DNA of 64,000 nucleotides from positions 36,280,385 through 36,344,384 of the forward strand of contig CM067075.1 in the NCBI GenBank assembly GCA_033980235.1. The letters are read 5' to 3'. Under the pieces are notes generated by a model, which searched no databases, had not been told where the DNA came from, and saw nothing but the letters and a program-made list of their open reading frames with translations. This DNA is from Diadema setosum (lineage: Eukaryota; Echinodermata; Echinoidea; Diadematoida; Diadematidae). Below are positions 35,801-46,338 of the stretch, in pieces; position 1 is the first letter of the stretch; each line of letters starts with the position of its first letter. Position numbers and translations under genes: made by a program.

Positions 35801-37561
35801 CACTCCACCAAAGTCGTCTCCCCACTACTTTTTCAATCCATAACTCTTCTACAATTATGATATTTGAGTAAGTGTATTATGTGTATGTTTGTTCTGTGCT
35901 TCCATCAATATGAATGCTTTGTTTTCTCTTTTGTCTACAGCATATTCCATACATTGAAACAAGTGCAAAAGATCCTCCCAAGAATATTGATGCAGCTTTC
36001 CATGAAGTTGTGAGAGTAATCAGGTTTGTGGTTTCTGTTGTTCAATCTCATATTTACATTATTTCTTGTATGATTATAAGATGTGTTTATACACTCAATG
36101 AATCTTGTCATAAAGCAAGAATTGAAGAACAACATTAGAATTAAAGGACTAGTCCACCTTCATATACATGTGGTTTGAGTGAATGCTACAATATTAATAG
36201 AACACCTCAGTAAAAGCTTGGGGAAAATCAGACAATCCGTTCAAAAGTTACGAATTTTTAAAGTATCTGCGCAGTCACTGCTGGATGAGAAGACTACTAC
36301 AGTGTATGATGTCACATGCGTACAACGATGTAAGGAAAATGAAAAGATAATTTCACAAAACTTCACTTTTTGAATAAAGTGCATGTTTCTTTGACTTGTT
36401 ACTGACGTATGTTAAGGGTATTATTATTCCCTATGCCTTCTGAAAGAGAGAAGTTGAGTGTTCTTTTGTTATGCAAGAAAAGTGACAATGTGTTGGAATT
36501 TTCTTTATTCTTCCTTTATATCGTTGTACACATGTGACATCACTACCTATAGCAGTCTTCTCATGCAGCTGTGACTGAGCAGAAACTTAAAAAATTCATA
36601 ACTTTTGAACGGATTGTCTGATTTTCCTCAAACTCTCACCGACGTGTTCTACTATTATTGCTGCATTCTTTCAACCCACATGTCTATGAAGGTGAACTTG
36701 TCCTTTAACGTTGTTAATTCCATGTTAGTAAAAAAAAAGTGTACTGCTGAGTGCACAGAGTTGTGTGTTAGTTTGCAGGCAAGAACAGTTTGTATGCATT
36801 TCTCTTGTGAATTGTACCAAGAAAGTATATGATTTGGGAATTATTCCAAGAAAATATATAAAAACAAGGAATTATATTCCTCAATTTTGAAAGCAAGTGT
36901 AAATTATCAATGTCTGCAGTTACTAAGATTGTGAAAAAACGGCTCAAAATACTGAAAAATTTGTATTTTTCGCGCTGTTGAAATTTTCACGCATTTCGCA
37001 CAACCAAAAACTAGAACAAAAATAAAGTACGCAAATATTTTTGCTTGCCGTATGTTCCAGTACTTACTGTCTTGATTCCACGGAATCAAAAACATGCAAA
37101 ATTCTTTTCACTGGGCCGAGCACGAAAAATTTCCACTTTTATAGCAGTCTTTCATACCTTGTTCGGTACAAATTGGTTCAACAGTTTAAGACACGAATAT
37201 AGCTTGTTTTAGCCAGGCCTTACTCAGGCCTGTGCCTGTTCCATCGTATATTAGCAGATGGTGATAATGAAAAGAATACCCATCCAATGAATGATTTTAT
37301 GTTTGTGCAGTATTAAAAAAAAAAAAGGAAAAGGAAAAAGCTAATGATAGTACCAGCAAGAATGAGAGTGACGTGCTATGATAATTGTTGTAAGTTTACT
37401 GAGCAGCAATGAGATGCATGCCCGACTTGCTGCCAGATAGTGTACAGTAATGTCACTCTCATCTATTTTTGTTTCACAGAAAATTACCTGTGGATTCCAG
37501 GACAAGTAAGAGGAGGATAAGCAGGAATAGCAGAATAAGACAGACCTGTGTTTTATTGTGA
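29745..37561 (+). CDS. MRAS: M-Ras-like small GTPase, 3' part of gene (4 exons, 5' exons not found)
   Basis: Joined exons 29745-29898, 34051-34150, 35941-36023 and 37480-37561 keep one open frame (phases 2/1, 0 and 2/1) with canonical splice sites. The product is a Ras-family GTPase that switches between GDP and GTP at membranes. Seen: the DTAGQEEF switch II with catalytic Gln, then [16 protein letters not shown], the guanine-specificity motif NKVD, ETSAK (the G5 loop), a basic tail rich in Arg, and C-terminal CVLL. The final Leu predicts geranylgeranylation. The match to vertebrate M-Ras is much closer than to R-Ras or K-Ras, notably [13 protein letters not shown] and [12 protein letters not shown]. 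The P-loop (GxxxxGKS) and switch I (DPTIEDSY) exons are missing. They should lie upstream on the + strand, but I saw nothing matching in 1-29744, so the preceding intron is either very long or runs out of the window. Confidence 0.93.
29937..30129. mobile_element. CTGTAAAAGTGG MITE, copy 2, in MRAS intron
   Basis: 193 bp with ends CTGTAAAAGTGG and CCACTTTTACAG, TA on both sides. It is inverted relative to the copy at 5448-5656. Confidence 0.88.
30630..30835. repeat. Pyrimidine-rich low-complexity tract
   Basis: Long stretches of CCCTTCC, CCCCTGTCC and CCATCC on the + strand. It translates to Ser/Pro-rich open frames that are not genes. Confidence 0.85.
31283..31444. repeat. 42-bp tandem repeat, four copies
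   Basis: The unit begins GAAAAAGAATTGTCTTTGTA and includes GTGTATGAAAGTAAAGTAAA. Starts are at 31283, 31325, 31367 and 31409, with one substitution in the third copy. The length is a multiple of three, so it yields a spurious repetitive reading frame. Confidence 0.95.
32397..32815. repeat. 17-bp TGATCA satellite, first block
   Basis: About 25 copies of AAGCTATTGATCATTTC, varying mainly at the TATT/TGTT position. The core TTGATCA is kept in nearly every unit. Confidence 0.95.
32816..33312. mobile_element. Inverted-repeat insertion splitting the satellite
   Basis: TTATATAATGCCTGAAGAAA, then TCCTTGTCATT, at the left is inverted at 33109-33140. A second hairpin (33168-33222 with 33235-33290, sharing GATCCATTCAAC and GTTGAATGGATC) follows. 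No clear duplication was seen. Confidence 0.6.
33313..34022. repeat. 17-bp TGATCA satellite, second block, adjacent to MRAS exon
   Basis: About 41 copies of the same 17-bp unit, with occasional short insertions (CACTTAACAAGCTG). It ends at 34022, about 28 bases before the 34051 exon and next to its pyrimidine tract. Confidence 0.95.
34051..34150 (+). CDS. MRAS: MRAS exon with NKVD motif
   Basis: The acceptor is CTCTTGACAG and the donor GTAAGT. The frame gives [20 protein letters not shown] followed by [17 protein letters not shown] is the G4 motif that selects guanine. A 17-bp satellite array stops only about 28 bases before this exon. Confidence 0.95.
34151..34514. other. MRAS intron, unique part
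   Basis: No feature was recognised apart from the boundary of the following repeat. Confidence 0.4.
34515..35411. repeat. CCCCCGCCAAAC inverted-repeat element with GGTC run and ~160-bp tandem units
   Basis: Ends TATACCCCCGCCAAAC (34515-34530) and its complement (35396-35411). A GGTCGGTCGGGC run lies at about 34563-34672, then four tandem units of about 160 bases. Each unit carries the palindrome GTTGCCATGGTAAC and phrases such as ACTACTTCCTCAGTTTT. Known repeats of this style often continue with GACATTTCTAGTT, present at 35428-35440. The superfamily was not determined. Confidence 0.75.
35441..35940. other. MRAS intron, unique part
   Basis: AT-rich sequence before the ETSAK exon. No feature was seen other than the splice acceptor. 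Confidence 0.4.
35941..36023 (+). CDS. MRAS: MRAS exon with ETSAK motif
   Basis: The acceptor is TTGTCTACAG and the donor GTTTGT. It encodes [20 protein letters not shown] and HEVVRVIR, the last Arg being split with the next exon. ETSAK is the G5 base-contact loop, and SAKDPP is characteristic of M-Ras. Confidence 0.95.
36145..36704. mobile_element. Foldback MITE related to family A (TTAA-flanked), in MRAS intron
   Basis: 560 bp, AGGACTAGTCCACCTTCATA to TATGAAGGTGAACTTGTCCT, TTAA at 36141-36144 and 36705-36708. The arms share with family A the phrases AAAATCAGACAATC, AAAAGTTACGAATTTTTAAAG and GAGAAGACTACTA, and the overall length, so it is a diverged subfamily. Confidence 0.85.
36709..37479. 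other. MRAS last intron, with a decayed CTGTAAAAGTGG element
   Basis: About 36951-37145 (ACTGAAAAATTTG to GAAAAATTTCCACTTTTATA) matches the family at 5448 and 29937 internally (TTGCTTGCCGTATGTTCCAG) but with damaged ends. The rest is unremarkable. Confidence 0.6.
37480..37561 (+). CDS. MRAS: MRAS last exon, basic tail and CVLL box
   Basis: The acceptor is TTTCACAG. The frame reads [20 protein letters not shown] then QTCVLL and a TGA stop at 37559-37561. The hypervariable tail is basic, with Arg more frequent than Lys, unlike the poly-Lys run of vertebrate M-Ras. The CaaX box ends in Leu, which in this family favours geranylgeranylation. Choice of this exon is supported by the codon split (AG|A) and by the CaaX ending exactly at a stop. 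Confidence 0.9.
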
Positions 37562-37748
37562 CCTGATGCTGGGTGAGAAGAGCAGGAGGATGGTCAGGAG
37601 GAAGGCATCTCAAGGGTTGATACCTTGTTTTAAAGACTTCATTCTTTGAAGAGACTCTGGTTTAGGTGTACAGGGCAGTATGCATGTCAAGGGATGGATC
37701 TATGTAGTCTTAGCAGTGTGTTGTTGGATGCTGCAACAGCACAAGAGA

Positions 37749-37749
<1 letters not shown>

Positions 37750-37788
<39 letters not shown>
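37750..37788. repeat. (GT)n microsatellite
   Basis: About 19 GT units. Confidence 0.95.
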
Positions 37789-37794
<6 letters not shown>

Positions 37795-38758
37795 GTCACT
37801 CATTTTCTTTTACCAGTGACATGGTAATTGAAGATGAGCTGTACATCTACTCTCCCAAAACTCCTTGAAATACCCTGAGATGGTAAATTTGTTCACTGTT
37901 ACTAGTAGATGATTGTGATTTCTTGATTTAATGCCATGAAATTACTTTCAGGTAACTGGTATCTCCTAAGCAAGGGTGAATTCAAACATCTACAACATCT
38001 ACAGTGTATCTGGAAAATACTTAACATTTTCTGCCATTTATTTGCAACATGGATGGATGGATGGCTGATGTCACATATTCAACAAGAAAAGTGTTCTGCA
38101 AACATAATTTACTTTAATATGTGCCCATCAAACTGATTAAGCTGTGCAATGTACAACTCCCTCATTCAATATAATGAATGTTATCAATTCTAGTTAAGGC
38201 TTTTATGTTTTTAAATTTGAAGAAAAATGTTTTTTTTTTTTAAAGAAAAGTAAGTTTGTATATATTGATAGGCCGTAAGTAGATCATTTTTTATGTCATT
38301 TTGTAATACCCAAGGAATGGTATATCATTGTGTATTAAACCAGACCAGGGGTAAATCAGTTGACATGTGTTACAAAAACAAAATAGAGTAAGAGCCTCAT
38401 GTATTGAAGGAACCAAAAGTTTATCAATACACATCAAATGTTCATCCTCCATGGTGACCTCAGAGGTTCAGACTCTTGACCTTCCCTCCTGTCCTCTCCT
38501 CTGTCACTGCTGAAACTTATATATTGAATATTTCAAGGTTTCGTAAGTATGCTGAGGGCTGCCACCTTTTGTTTTCTCTTCCACCACTTTACTTCACAAT
38601 CAGCTCTTCCTTCCCATCAGCCATCTGTCCAGGGAGGTGGGAACCTCCCCGATCTGTCCAACCTCTCCCACCAGCTCAAATCGTTCTAGCTGCTGATCTT
38701 CCCATTATTGTTTGTAAGTCTACAGAGTGGCATCCCCAGCAAGAAAACAAGAAACAAT

Positions 38759-38759
<1 letters not shown>

Positions 38760-38803
<44 letters not shown>
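38760..38803. repeat. (GA)n microsatellite
   Basis: About 21 uninterrupted AG units. Confidence 0.96.
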
Positions 38804-38804
<1 letters not shown>

Positions 38805-41627
38805 GAACAAGGCTACTATTCTCTGCACAGGGCTTTAAGAATCCCATTCCTATTCTATAGCTTCCATTATAATGACACAAGTTTGGAAGATCTGGATGGC
38901 AGTATATGGAAATCAAGTATTGTCATACTTTTAACATGAATACCAAACTACATAGGAAAGAGTGCCTGATAAATAACAACTTACATAAATAGAACAAAAG
39001 ACATTAAATTGAAGAACACTATAAAGGAGAAAGTGAATGCCTTGATTTTTCACTTCAAGGACAATAATTTCCACTGCCCTGAGTGATGGTGTGTATGGAG
39101 CATGTCTTCATAGAGAAATGTTGTCTTAATCCTGATAATTATGTTAAGTGATCAGCATATTAAAAATATTCACCATAATATAATATGTTATGTAATTTAT
39201 TTAATTTTGTGCAGACTGTATTGGCTATCATGTCTCTACTGTGTCCTGAGAAGCTGCCATTGCATCCATAGCCTAAGGAAGAGGAAACATTTAGCTTGCT
39301 TTGTGGACAGCCTACCATGGGGTATACTGTCATGAGCACTGTGGTCAGTCATTTTCATTAGGATGGTGTTAAACAGTCAATTACAAAATACAATGCAGCT
39401 GAAGTCGATTATTTCAACTGAAGTCAGCTTATGTGAGGTTCGCTTTACAGAAAAAAACCCCCCAACAACACCAAACGCACAAGAATATGAAGAATCATGA
39501 TACTATTTCAAATATGATAGAGTCTGAATATGATTATCATCTTCCTTTCCTATCATCTTGCAGTAAGGGTTTACATGTACATGTATCTTGTTTGACTGCT
39601 TCTTATGACAACCTTCAGTTATATTTATGATCTCAAAACATGCATGCATATATTAGTTGAGGACAGAGCTGTTGTTTGTCAGGCACAGATCATAGATGTG
39701 TGTTTGTTAGTGGCCGTCACTGTGGATTGGCTTTCTTCCCCCTTTGCCTTGTACCTTTGTTTGTTTGTTTGTTTTTTTTCCTGAAGGTGGTGTATGTGAA
39801 TCACAGTGAGGTGCTGGCACCTTGCATTGGAAACTCCACCAATAATGCTGTCCTACATAGCTAGAATCACAATAGTTTTTATTCAGTCTTCACCCTCAAA
39901 CAAGCTAAACTCATTCACCCTGTGTTTAACACAGGGCAGCTATAGTATGTGAGTTTTATAGGAAGAATAGAAGGTAAAGGATATCAGCAAATAATCATGT
40001 GACCTAGAGATGACCTAGAGGTCATTCAACCTTGACATTGACATGCATGTCAGCTTAATGTCATTCTTGCTACCTGTAGTTGGGATGCTGTGTGCATGCT
40101 TGTGTATTTTGTCCGAATTTCATTCCCCCAAAAAATATGCTACCCTCCGGTTTATATGACGGGGATACCAACCTCAATAAAAAAGGAAGAAGATTTTCTA
40201 GCTATGTATGACAGCTGCTTGATTTCTTTAATTAGTATCATTGTTATTCTGCATGATGAACCCAACCTTTTTTCCTGTTGTACATATGAATTGTGAAAAA
40301 ATGTTAGGTCTGTGAAAATAACTTTGAAATTGTGAAAAGTTACACATGGCCTTTTGAGGAAGTATCATCTGTTTGATGTATAACATTACAATGGTTAGTC
40401 TTAATTCAAGTTATTTGATGGTGTAAGTTTCAAGAAATGCATCTCACAGGCCCTCTTTTATATGTATTGCAATGTCTTTTTGATATGGAATGGCTGTATC
40501 ATAAGATCTTCACAAATGAAAGATTTGTTTGAGTACAAGGAATACTCCTATGTCACATCTCAAGGTACCATTTGATTGTAGTGTATCAAGTATTATGATT
40601 TGTATTATGTTGGTGACCATGAATATCAAATATTTATATATTGGAAGAAGAAGAGAGTATGCATAACTATTTGATCCAAGTCTTTTTGGTCATTTTATTC
40701 TATATTATTTTAGTAATGTACTGGTGCTTTTCTATTCAAAATTTGACATGCTATGTTTTTGATAAAGCCTATACCACCTAGTTTCTTCTATGTTTTATTG
40801 TTTGAATGCTACTGTACCAGCCACATTTTAAATGGATGTTATGATATGCAATATAAGTGCTTTGCTATTTAATGTGTTTCAGCTTGTAAGATACTCTGAA
40901 TATAGCTACTTATTTAAAGTATTTTATATGTATTTGATTTTATGAATCCATTTGCATGCAAAGTGGAAATGCTTTTATTCAGCAGACATTGATTTTGTTC
41001 TTGTAGTGCCAGATTGTGATGTTTCCTTTTTATGCCAAGTGAGATTAAAATATTTCTCTATTTTAGAATTGATCTTAAATTTTGAAAAGTTAGGAAAAGT
41101 ACACAGTGTATCTCAGCTTCAAACTTGATCCTGCTCTTTTCCTCAGGAGTACAACTCAGCCTGAATAGTAGTTACTGTCATGTCTGATACGACTAAATAC
41201 AATTTGAGTGGGAAATCTTTTAACTTTTACCTCTATCATTTCAACTTTGTTTTCTGACAACCTATAATGTATGAAGCTACACTGTAGTAGTCACTAAAGT
41301 TTGAGTCCATTTATTGTACCATTAGAAGAGATTTACGTGATATCAAATCATCCAGTAAATGTCATACAGTCTATGCATACAGCAATACTAAGCTTACATA
41401 CCAGTTGTGTAATGTCATATGCACATTTAGTTTGATATGCTTGTCTAACCTCCGCCACCAATCCTTGCTGTATGGTACTAGTACCAGTTTGATGCAAATG
41501 AAAGTTAATGTACGAGAAACTTTCACTGAGCAGAGTTTGGGTAAAATCCATCTTCTCTCCCTGTGAAAAACCTGTTAGTGTGGAGAGAGAAAGGTGAATC
41601 AGTCTTCATCGGCTGCCCACTGGGTTA

Positions 41628-41835
41628 CTGTAAAACATGATATATCGCGGCAAGAAAATTTCGCAAATTGGAGCCGACGGCCTTTCTCGCAGCATGAAAT
41701 TTTCCTGACTTGCCACTGGCATCTAATGCTTAAATTGTGTAGGCAAGAACTTTTGCGTGCATTTTAATTTCGCGAATGTTGCCGCTCGCAAAATTCGCGA
41801 AATTGAAATGCACGCGAACATTCCTCATTTTACAG
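41628..41835. mobile_element. CTGTAAAA element, family J copy
   Basis: 208 bp between TA dinucleotides, CTGTAAAACATG to CTCATTTTACAG. The interior has GCAAATTGGAGCCGACGGCC and TTCGCGAA-type words in both orientations. Confidence 0.85.
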
Positions 41836-42676
41836 TACATTTAAAAACCAGTAGTAGTGCAGTCCTGGTTGAATGAAATTACCCATATGCAAACATGTGA
41901 TTAAGACATACACTCAGCAGAAACGTGTGACTCCAGTCAAGTTTCTTTGCCTGTGTATATAAGTATAGAGATATTAGAAAGTGATAAAGCTGTCCACAAT
42001 TTGTTACAGGGATTCCCGAATACGTATATCATAGAAGGGCATGGTATCCTCAAGCTGCTGAGTCTTTTAATAACAGCAAATGACCCACTGCTCCTGTGCT
42101 TTCAAACATATTTGATACAGTGTTCAAAACCAGTGCTTTAACTTTCCCATGTTCACTTTAAGTAGGCTGCTGAGATTGTGAAATGCTGGTGGTTACTGCC
42201 AATTTCCGACTTGTAAAGCAATACCATTTAATGTCTAGTCTAGTTGTACAGGGAATGACTTTTAGTGTTGTAAAATAAGTGAATCCTATCCATGGTAAGG
42301 AAAGAATGAAAACTACAAACATGTAGAGGATACAGTCACATTTTAACCATAGTACTGACTTTCTAGTTCTTTACCACTGTTTCAACTCCTCCAATTGGTA
42401 ACTAATCATATATATATGAAGAGATGAAGAGGATAATGCCCTTGTTTCCTTCATGAATTGTAGATAAACAGCACTCTGTCAGCAGCCATACGAAAGAAGA
42501 TGAAAGATAAGCTGAAATTTTGGCAAGAGAATAAAATAATATCAAATTTTGATAATCAAAATTGGTACAAAAAGCACCCATACCTCTTTGTATGGTGTCC
42601 CATTGCGCTTGCAGTTTTTATGTTGTTTGCTTGTTTATTTTTGTTCATGTGCGAATAAGGAATTTAAAGCTTTTAA

Positions 42677-43234
42677 AGGGAAAGTAAACCCTAAGAGCAA
42701 TGTGGATTGAGTGAAAGCAGCATCATTAGTAGAACACATCAGTGAAAGTTTGAGGAAAATCGGACAATCGATGCAAAAGTTGTGAATTTTTAAAGTTTTG
42801 GTGTTGGAACCGCTGGATGAGGAGACTACTAGAGGTTATGACGTATGAGAGGACAACAATACAAAGAAAATATAAAGGAAATTCAACAAAAATTCATTTT
42901 TCTAGCGTTATGAAAGAGCACTTGACTAACCGCTTTCAGAAAGCATGGGGAATAATTGTTACCCTTAACATATGTCAGTATCAAGTTGACGGAATTCGTA
43001 ATTTTCATGCAAAATTGATTTTTGTAGAATTTTCTTTATATTTTCTTTGTATTGTTGTCCACTCATACGTCATAACTTCTAGTAGTCTCCTCATCCAGGG
43101 GTTCCAACACCAAAACTTTAAAAATTCATAACTTTTGCATCGATTGTCCGATTTTCGTCAAACTTTCACTGATGCATTCTGCTAATGTTGCTGCTTTCAC
43201 TCAATCCACATTGCTCTTGGGGTTTATCTTCCCT
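42677..43234. mobile_element. Foldback MITE, family A copy 3 (TTAA-flanked)
   Basis: 558 bp, inverted relative to copies 1 and 2, with TTAA at 42673-42676 and 43235-43238. The start differs by one base (AGGGAAAGTAAACC). Confidence 0.88.
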
Positions 43235-43238
43235 TTAA

Positions 43239-44578
43239 GGTTTGCTCCTTCTTTTGATGAATGGAACTTGTTGAAAACACTGAACCAATCTATGGCAATA
43301 CCTCTTTAAATTGATTTTCTTGTCAAAAGTGTCCAAGAGCATTGGTAACTGTCGGCCAATCTTTGTAAAAATACCTATCCAAGTTACCTGACATACAGTA
43401 GCTGCTAACCAAGCACCATTCTCTCTACAGGCAATAGGGGGACAACATGTTCTCTAGTGAATGTGCCATCTTCAACCTTTATAGTCTATCTTTACTTGAA
43501 GTTAACAGTGAATGTAGAATTTTAGGCAGAAATACATGTGTAATAAAATAAAAGATAAAAACAAAAGAATTACAGTGTGTAACATGAAAGTGGTCATTCA
43601 ACATAATGTTTTAAAGCTTATGTAAGTTGTAGACACACTGAGGACTGCCATGCATGGTATGTAGTGAAGCACAGAGGGTATACGTGTAGTTGGTTCATTA
43701 GTCGGAATGTACAGCGTGTATAATTGTAAAAACTCAGAAGTTACTGAGAGGATCTATGCTGGTATCGGTACCAAATTCTGATGTTGATAAAAAAGATTGA
43801 TGATATGACTCACATCATCATCTTCATTTGGAATCTAGAGTTCTATAAGCTGTTGTTTCATTAGTCTTTAGAAGGCAGTTCCTAATGTAGATATTACAAT
43901 ACATGTACAGTATTGGGAAGTGAAATTATTGGAAGGGAAGTCACATTGAAAAGATTTATCACTTTATCCCTACAACGTTGAGGACATCTTTTTGCAGCTT
44001 CTCCACTTCATCTTTACAACGTTGAGGACATCTTTTTGCAGCTTCTCCACTTCATCTTTTCAACGTTGAGGACATCTTTTTGCAGCTTCTCCACTTCATC
44101 TTTTGTGTTATCTTTCCAAACCTTTTCCTCCCTTTCCTACACATTTCTGTACCACAACTTCCTCAACTATTTAGTTCATTTAGGGTATTTTTTCTGTAAA
44201 AAAAAAGGCAGCAGGCTACAATGGTAATAGTAGGTATGCTGCAAGCTCTTGGTTCAATGCATATGTGATGCAGCATTGTGTATCACTGAAGGTTGTGAGA
44301 TTTAATCAAGATCTTTCTTCCCTCTGTTTGAAATGATGATAAATGTCAGTTCATGGTGGAGCTGATGATCTCATCACTATGAGTTACATCTGCACCAGAT
44401 GGACAAAAATCAAAAGTTATATCTAAGTTTTAATCTCTAATATGGGAAGAGTTACTGTATTTCTTGCCAGTATGTTTACAATCCCCAATCTTGTCTGAAA
44501 GAAAAATCAGATATTCTTGTAAAAATGATTGTCATGTCTGTTCAATGTGTCTCATAGTAGACAGGTTCTGTTCTGGTA
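43239..44578. other. No recognised gene; one tandem repeat
   Basis: Apart from the 44-bp tandem repeat, no feature was recognised. Confidence 0.4.
43973..44104. repeat. 44-bp tandem repeat, three copies
   Basis: Units start at 43973, 44017 and 44061 with CAACGTTGAGGACATCTTTT, then TGCAGCTTCTCCACTTCATC. The copies are almost identical. Confidence 0.95.
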
Positions 44579-44746
44579 CAGTGCTTTCGCGTTATGATGA
44601 ACACTGTTATAATGAAATAACGGTTACAACGAAGTAAAAATTCAGGCCGCAACATTATCCACTCTATGTATTTTCATTGTTTATTTGTTTGGCTATAACA
44701 AAATTTGAATAAAATGAAAGGACTTTGTTATAACCGGAGTCCACTG
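44579..44746. mobile_element. Pogo-like MITE
   Basis: CAGTGCTTTCGCGTTATGAT to GTTATAACCGGAGTCCACTG, 168 bp. TA precedes it, but the right flank is AA. It shares its core with 23232-23436. Confidence 0.75.
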
Positions 44747-46125
44747 AAATGCAGAACTCTGTCTACGATGTCATTTAATGGCCATCAAAGGGAATCCAGA
44801 TGCATACAAAACTGTAGATTCATGAAACAGGCGATGTTCATTACAGGTGTAGATTTTTGGTTTTTGTCTGAATAGCATATTAAAATTATGCCTCATTGGG
44901 TAACACACATTAATTCAGGGTTTCTATTTGGACTGCAGCCAGTGGCAGAACTTCTCAGACTCGAGTCTCTTCAGTCTCAATGAGGAGCTGCACTAGGTGT
45001 GGAGGGCAAATTCCTTGTACTTTTTAAACTCTACTACATCAGTGGTTTGACAGGAGGGGGGGGGGGGTTCACATTAAAGGAATGTAAAAAAAGGTGGATC
45101 CATTGGAAATTACTATCTAAAAGAGGTATAACACATTTTTTTTTTTTTTTTGACAAGGCACTTCAAGAAAAGAGGGCTTCCCCTAGCATGTTATCTTTAC
45201 AAGAGATTCCAACACGTATTTTGTAATGAACCAATACAATGCATACACATGTCTACTTTTATCTTTTAGTTACAATGGATAGGGTGGAAACCACAGGTAT
45301 CTTTCCAGATAGGCAAGTCTTCATTATGTAATAAACATTTGTATTGAAAAATATATTTGGATAATGTGTAGATTAGGACAAGATACCAGTGATGTTTAGT
45401 GATGCACTGTATGGTCAATTTGTAATGTTTGCTGATTTTTTTTTTATTTTTTTTTATTTTTTTTAATCCATTCTTCCTGCCATTACGCTTTTTAAACTTT
45501 GCTGCCATCAGTGTGTTTGGTTTCTTCACTTCCTTGGGAAGTGGAGAGTGAACTTTTTATGCTTCATAATGGCTTCAGCTTGGACTAGACTCGTACTGTA
45601 TTAAGAGTGTAGTTAACCTTTCTTCCATTAGAAACATTTTGTATCTGATATGAAGAAAATATGATTTGGTTGATCAAACATTCCTGTGGAATTGAACACC
45701 CCAGTTGTACGCTGCCACTTTCCTTTTTCAAATGTAAAGTTATGCATTGCAATAACACATCTCAATGTTTTAAAAAAAGTGAGTGGCCATACCTAATTAT
45801 GTAGCGATCATTGCTGAAATGATATAAGATGTGGATTTCAGTGATACCACTTGTCCAGAATATCTGGACCTTTGTTTCCATGTTGCATGTTTGTGTTTGC
45901 TTGTCTGTATTTCCAAGACTGTTTTGTATAAAAAGAATGTTGTTACATGGCACTTGTCATAAGTGAATAAAGATTCTACTTCAGAGAAATTAGAAAGATA
46001 AATTCAACAAGTCTTGACAGGTGTGTTGTGTGTGTGTATTCATGTTGCTCCAAGTCTGTTGGAATACATTGCCTGAAGGCAGTGTGATTTCTATCCATCT
46101 GTGTTTTTATTTTTCATAATTTGTA
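44747..46125. other. Intergenic or 3' UTR, no recognised gene
   Basis: Homopolymer runs (G near 45058, T near 45136 and 45437). A + strand AATAAA at 45966-45971 lies in a plausible but unproven transcript-end context. Confidence 0.4.
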
Positions 46126-46338
46126 CTGTAAATTATGATATTTTAGTGGCACGAAATTTTTGCGAATTGGAGCCGATGGCCTTTTTCACAGCATGAAAGT
46201 GTTGTGAAGTGCCTCTGGCATTCAATGCATACAATGCATATAGTGTAGACAAGAGCCTTCACATGCATTTTAATCTCGCAAATCTTGGCTCTTGCAAAAT
46301 TCACGAAATTAAAATGCACACGAACATTTGTTTTACAG
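46126..46338. mobile_element. CTGTAAAT element, family J copy
   Basis: 213 bp between TA dinucleotides, with the same interior phrases as 41628-41835 (GCGAATTGGAGCCGATGGCC). Confidence 0.82.

Larger units (their letters stand above)
37562..42672. other. MRAS 3' UTR and/or intergenic DNA
   Basis: No coding exon was recognised. GT and GA microsatellites and one small MITE (41628-41835) are present. Several AATAAA words occur, but none has context that fixes the MRAS transcript end. Confidence 0.45.

Noticed and set aside
45966..45971. AATAAA as MRAS polyadenylation site
   Set aside because: 8.4 kb past the stop codon, with other AATAAA words between; cannot be assigned without transcripts.
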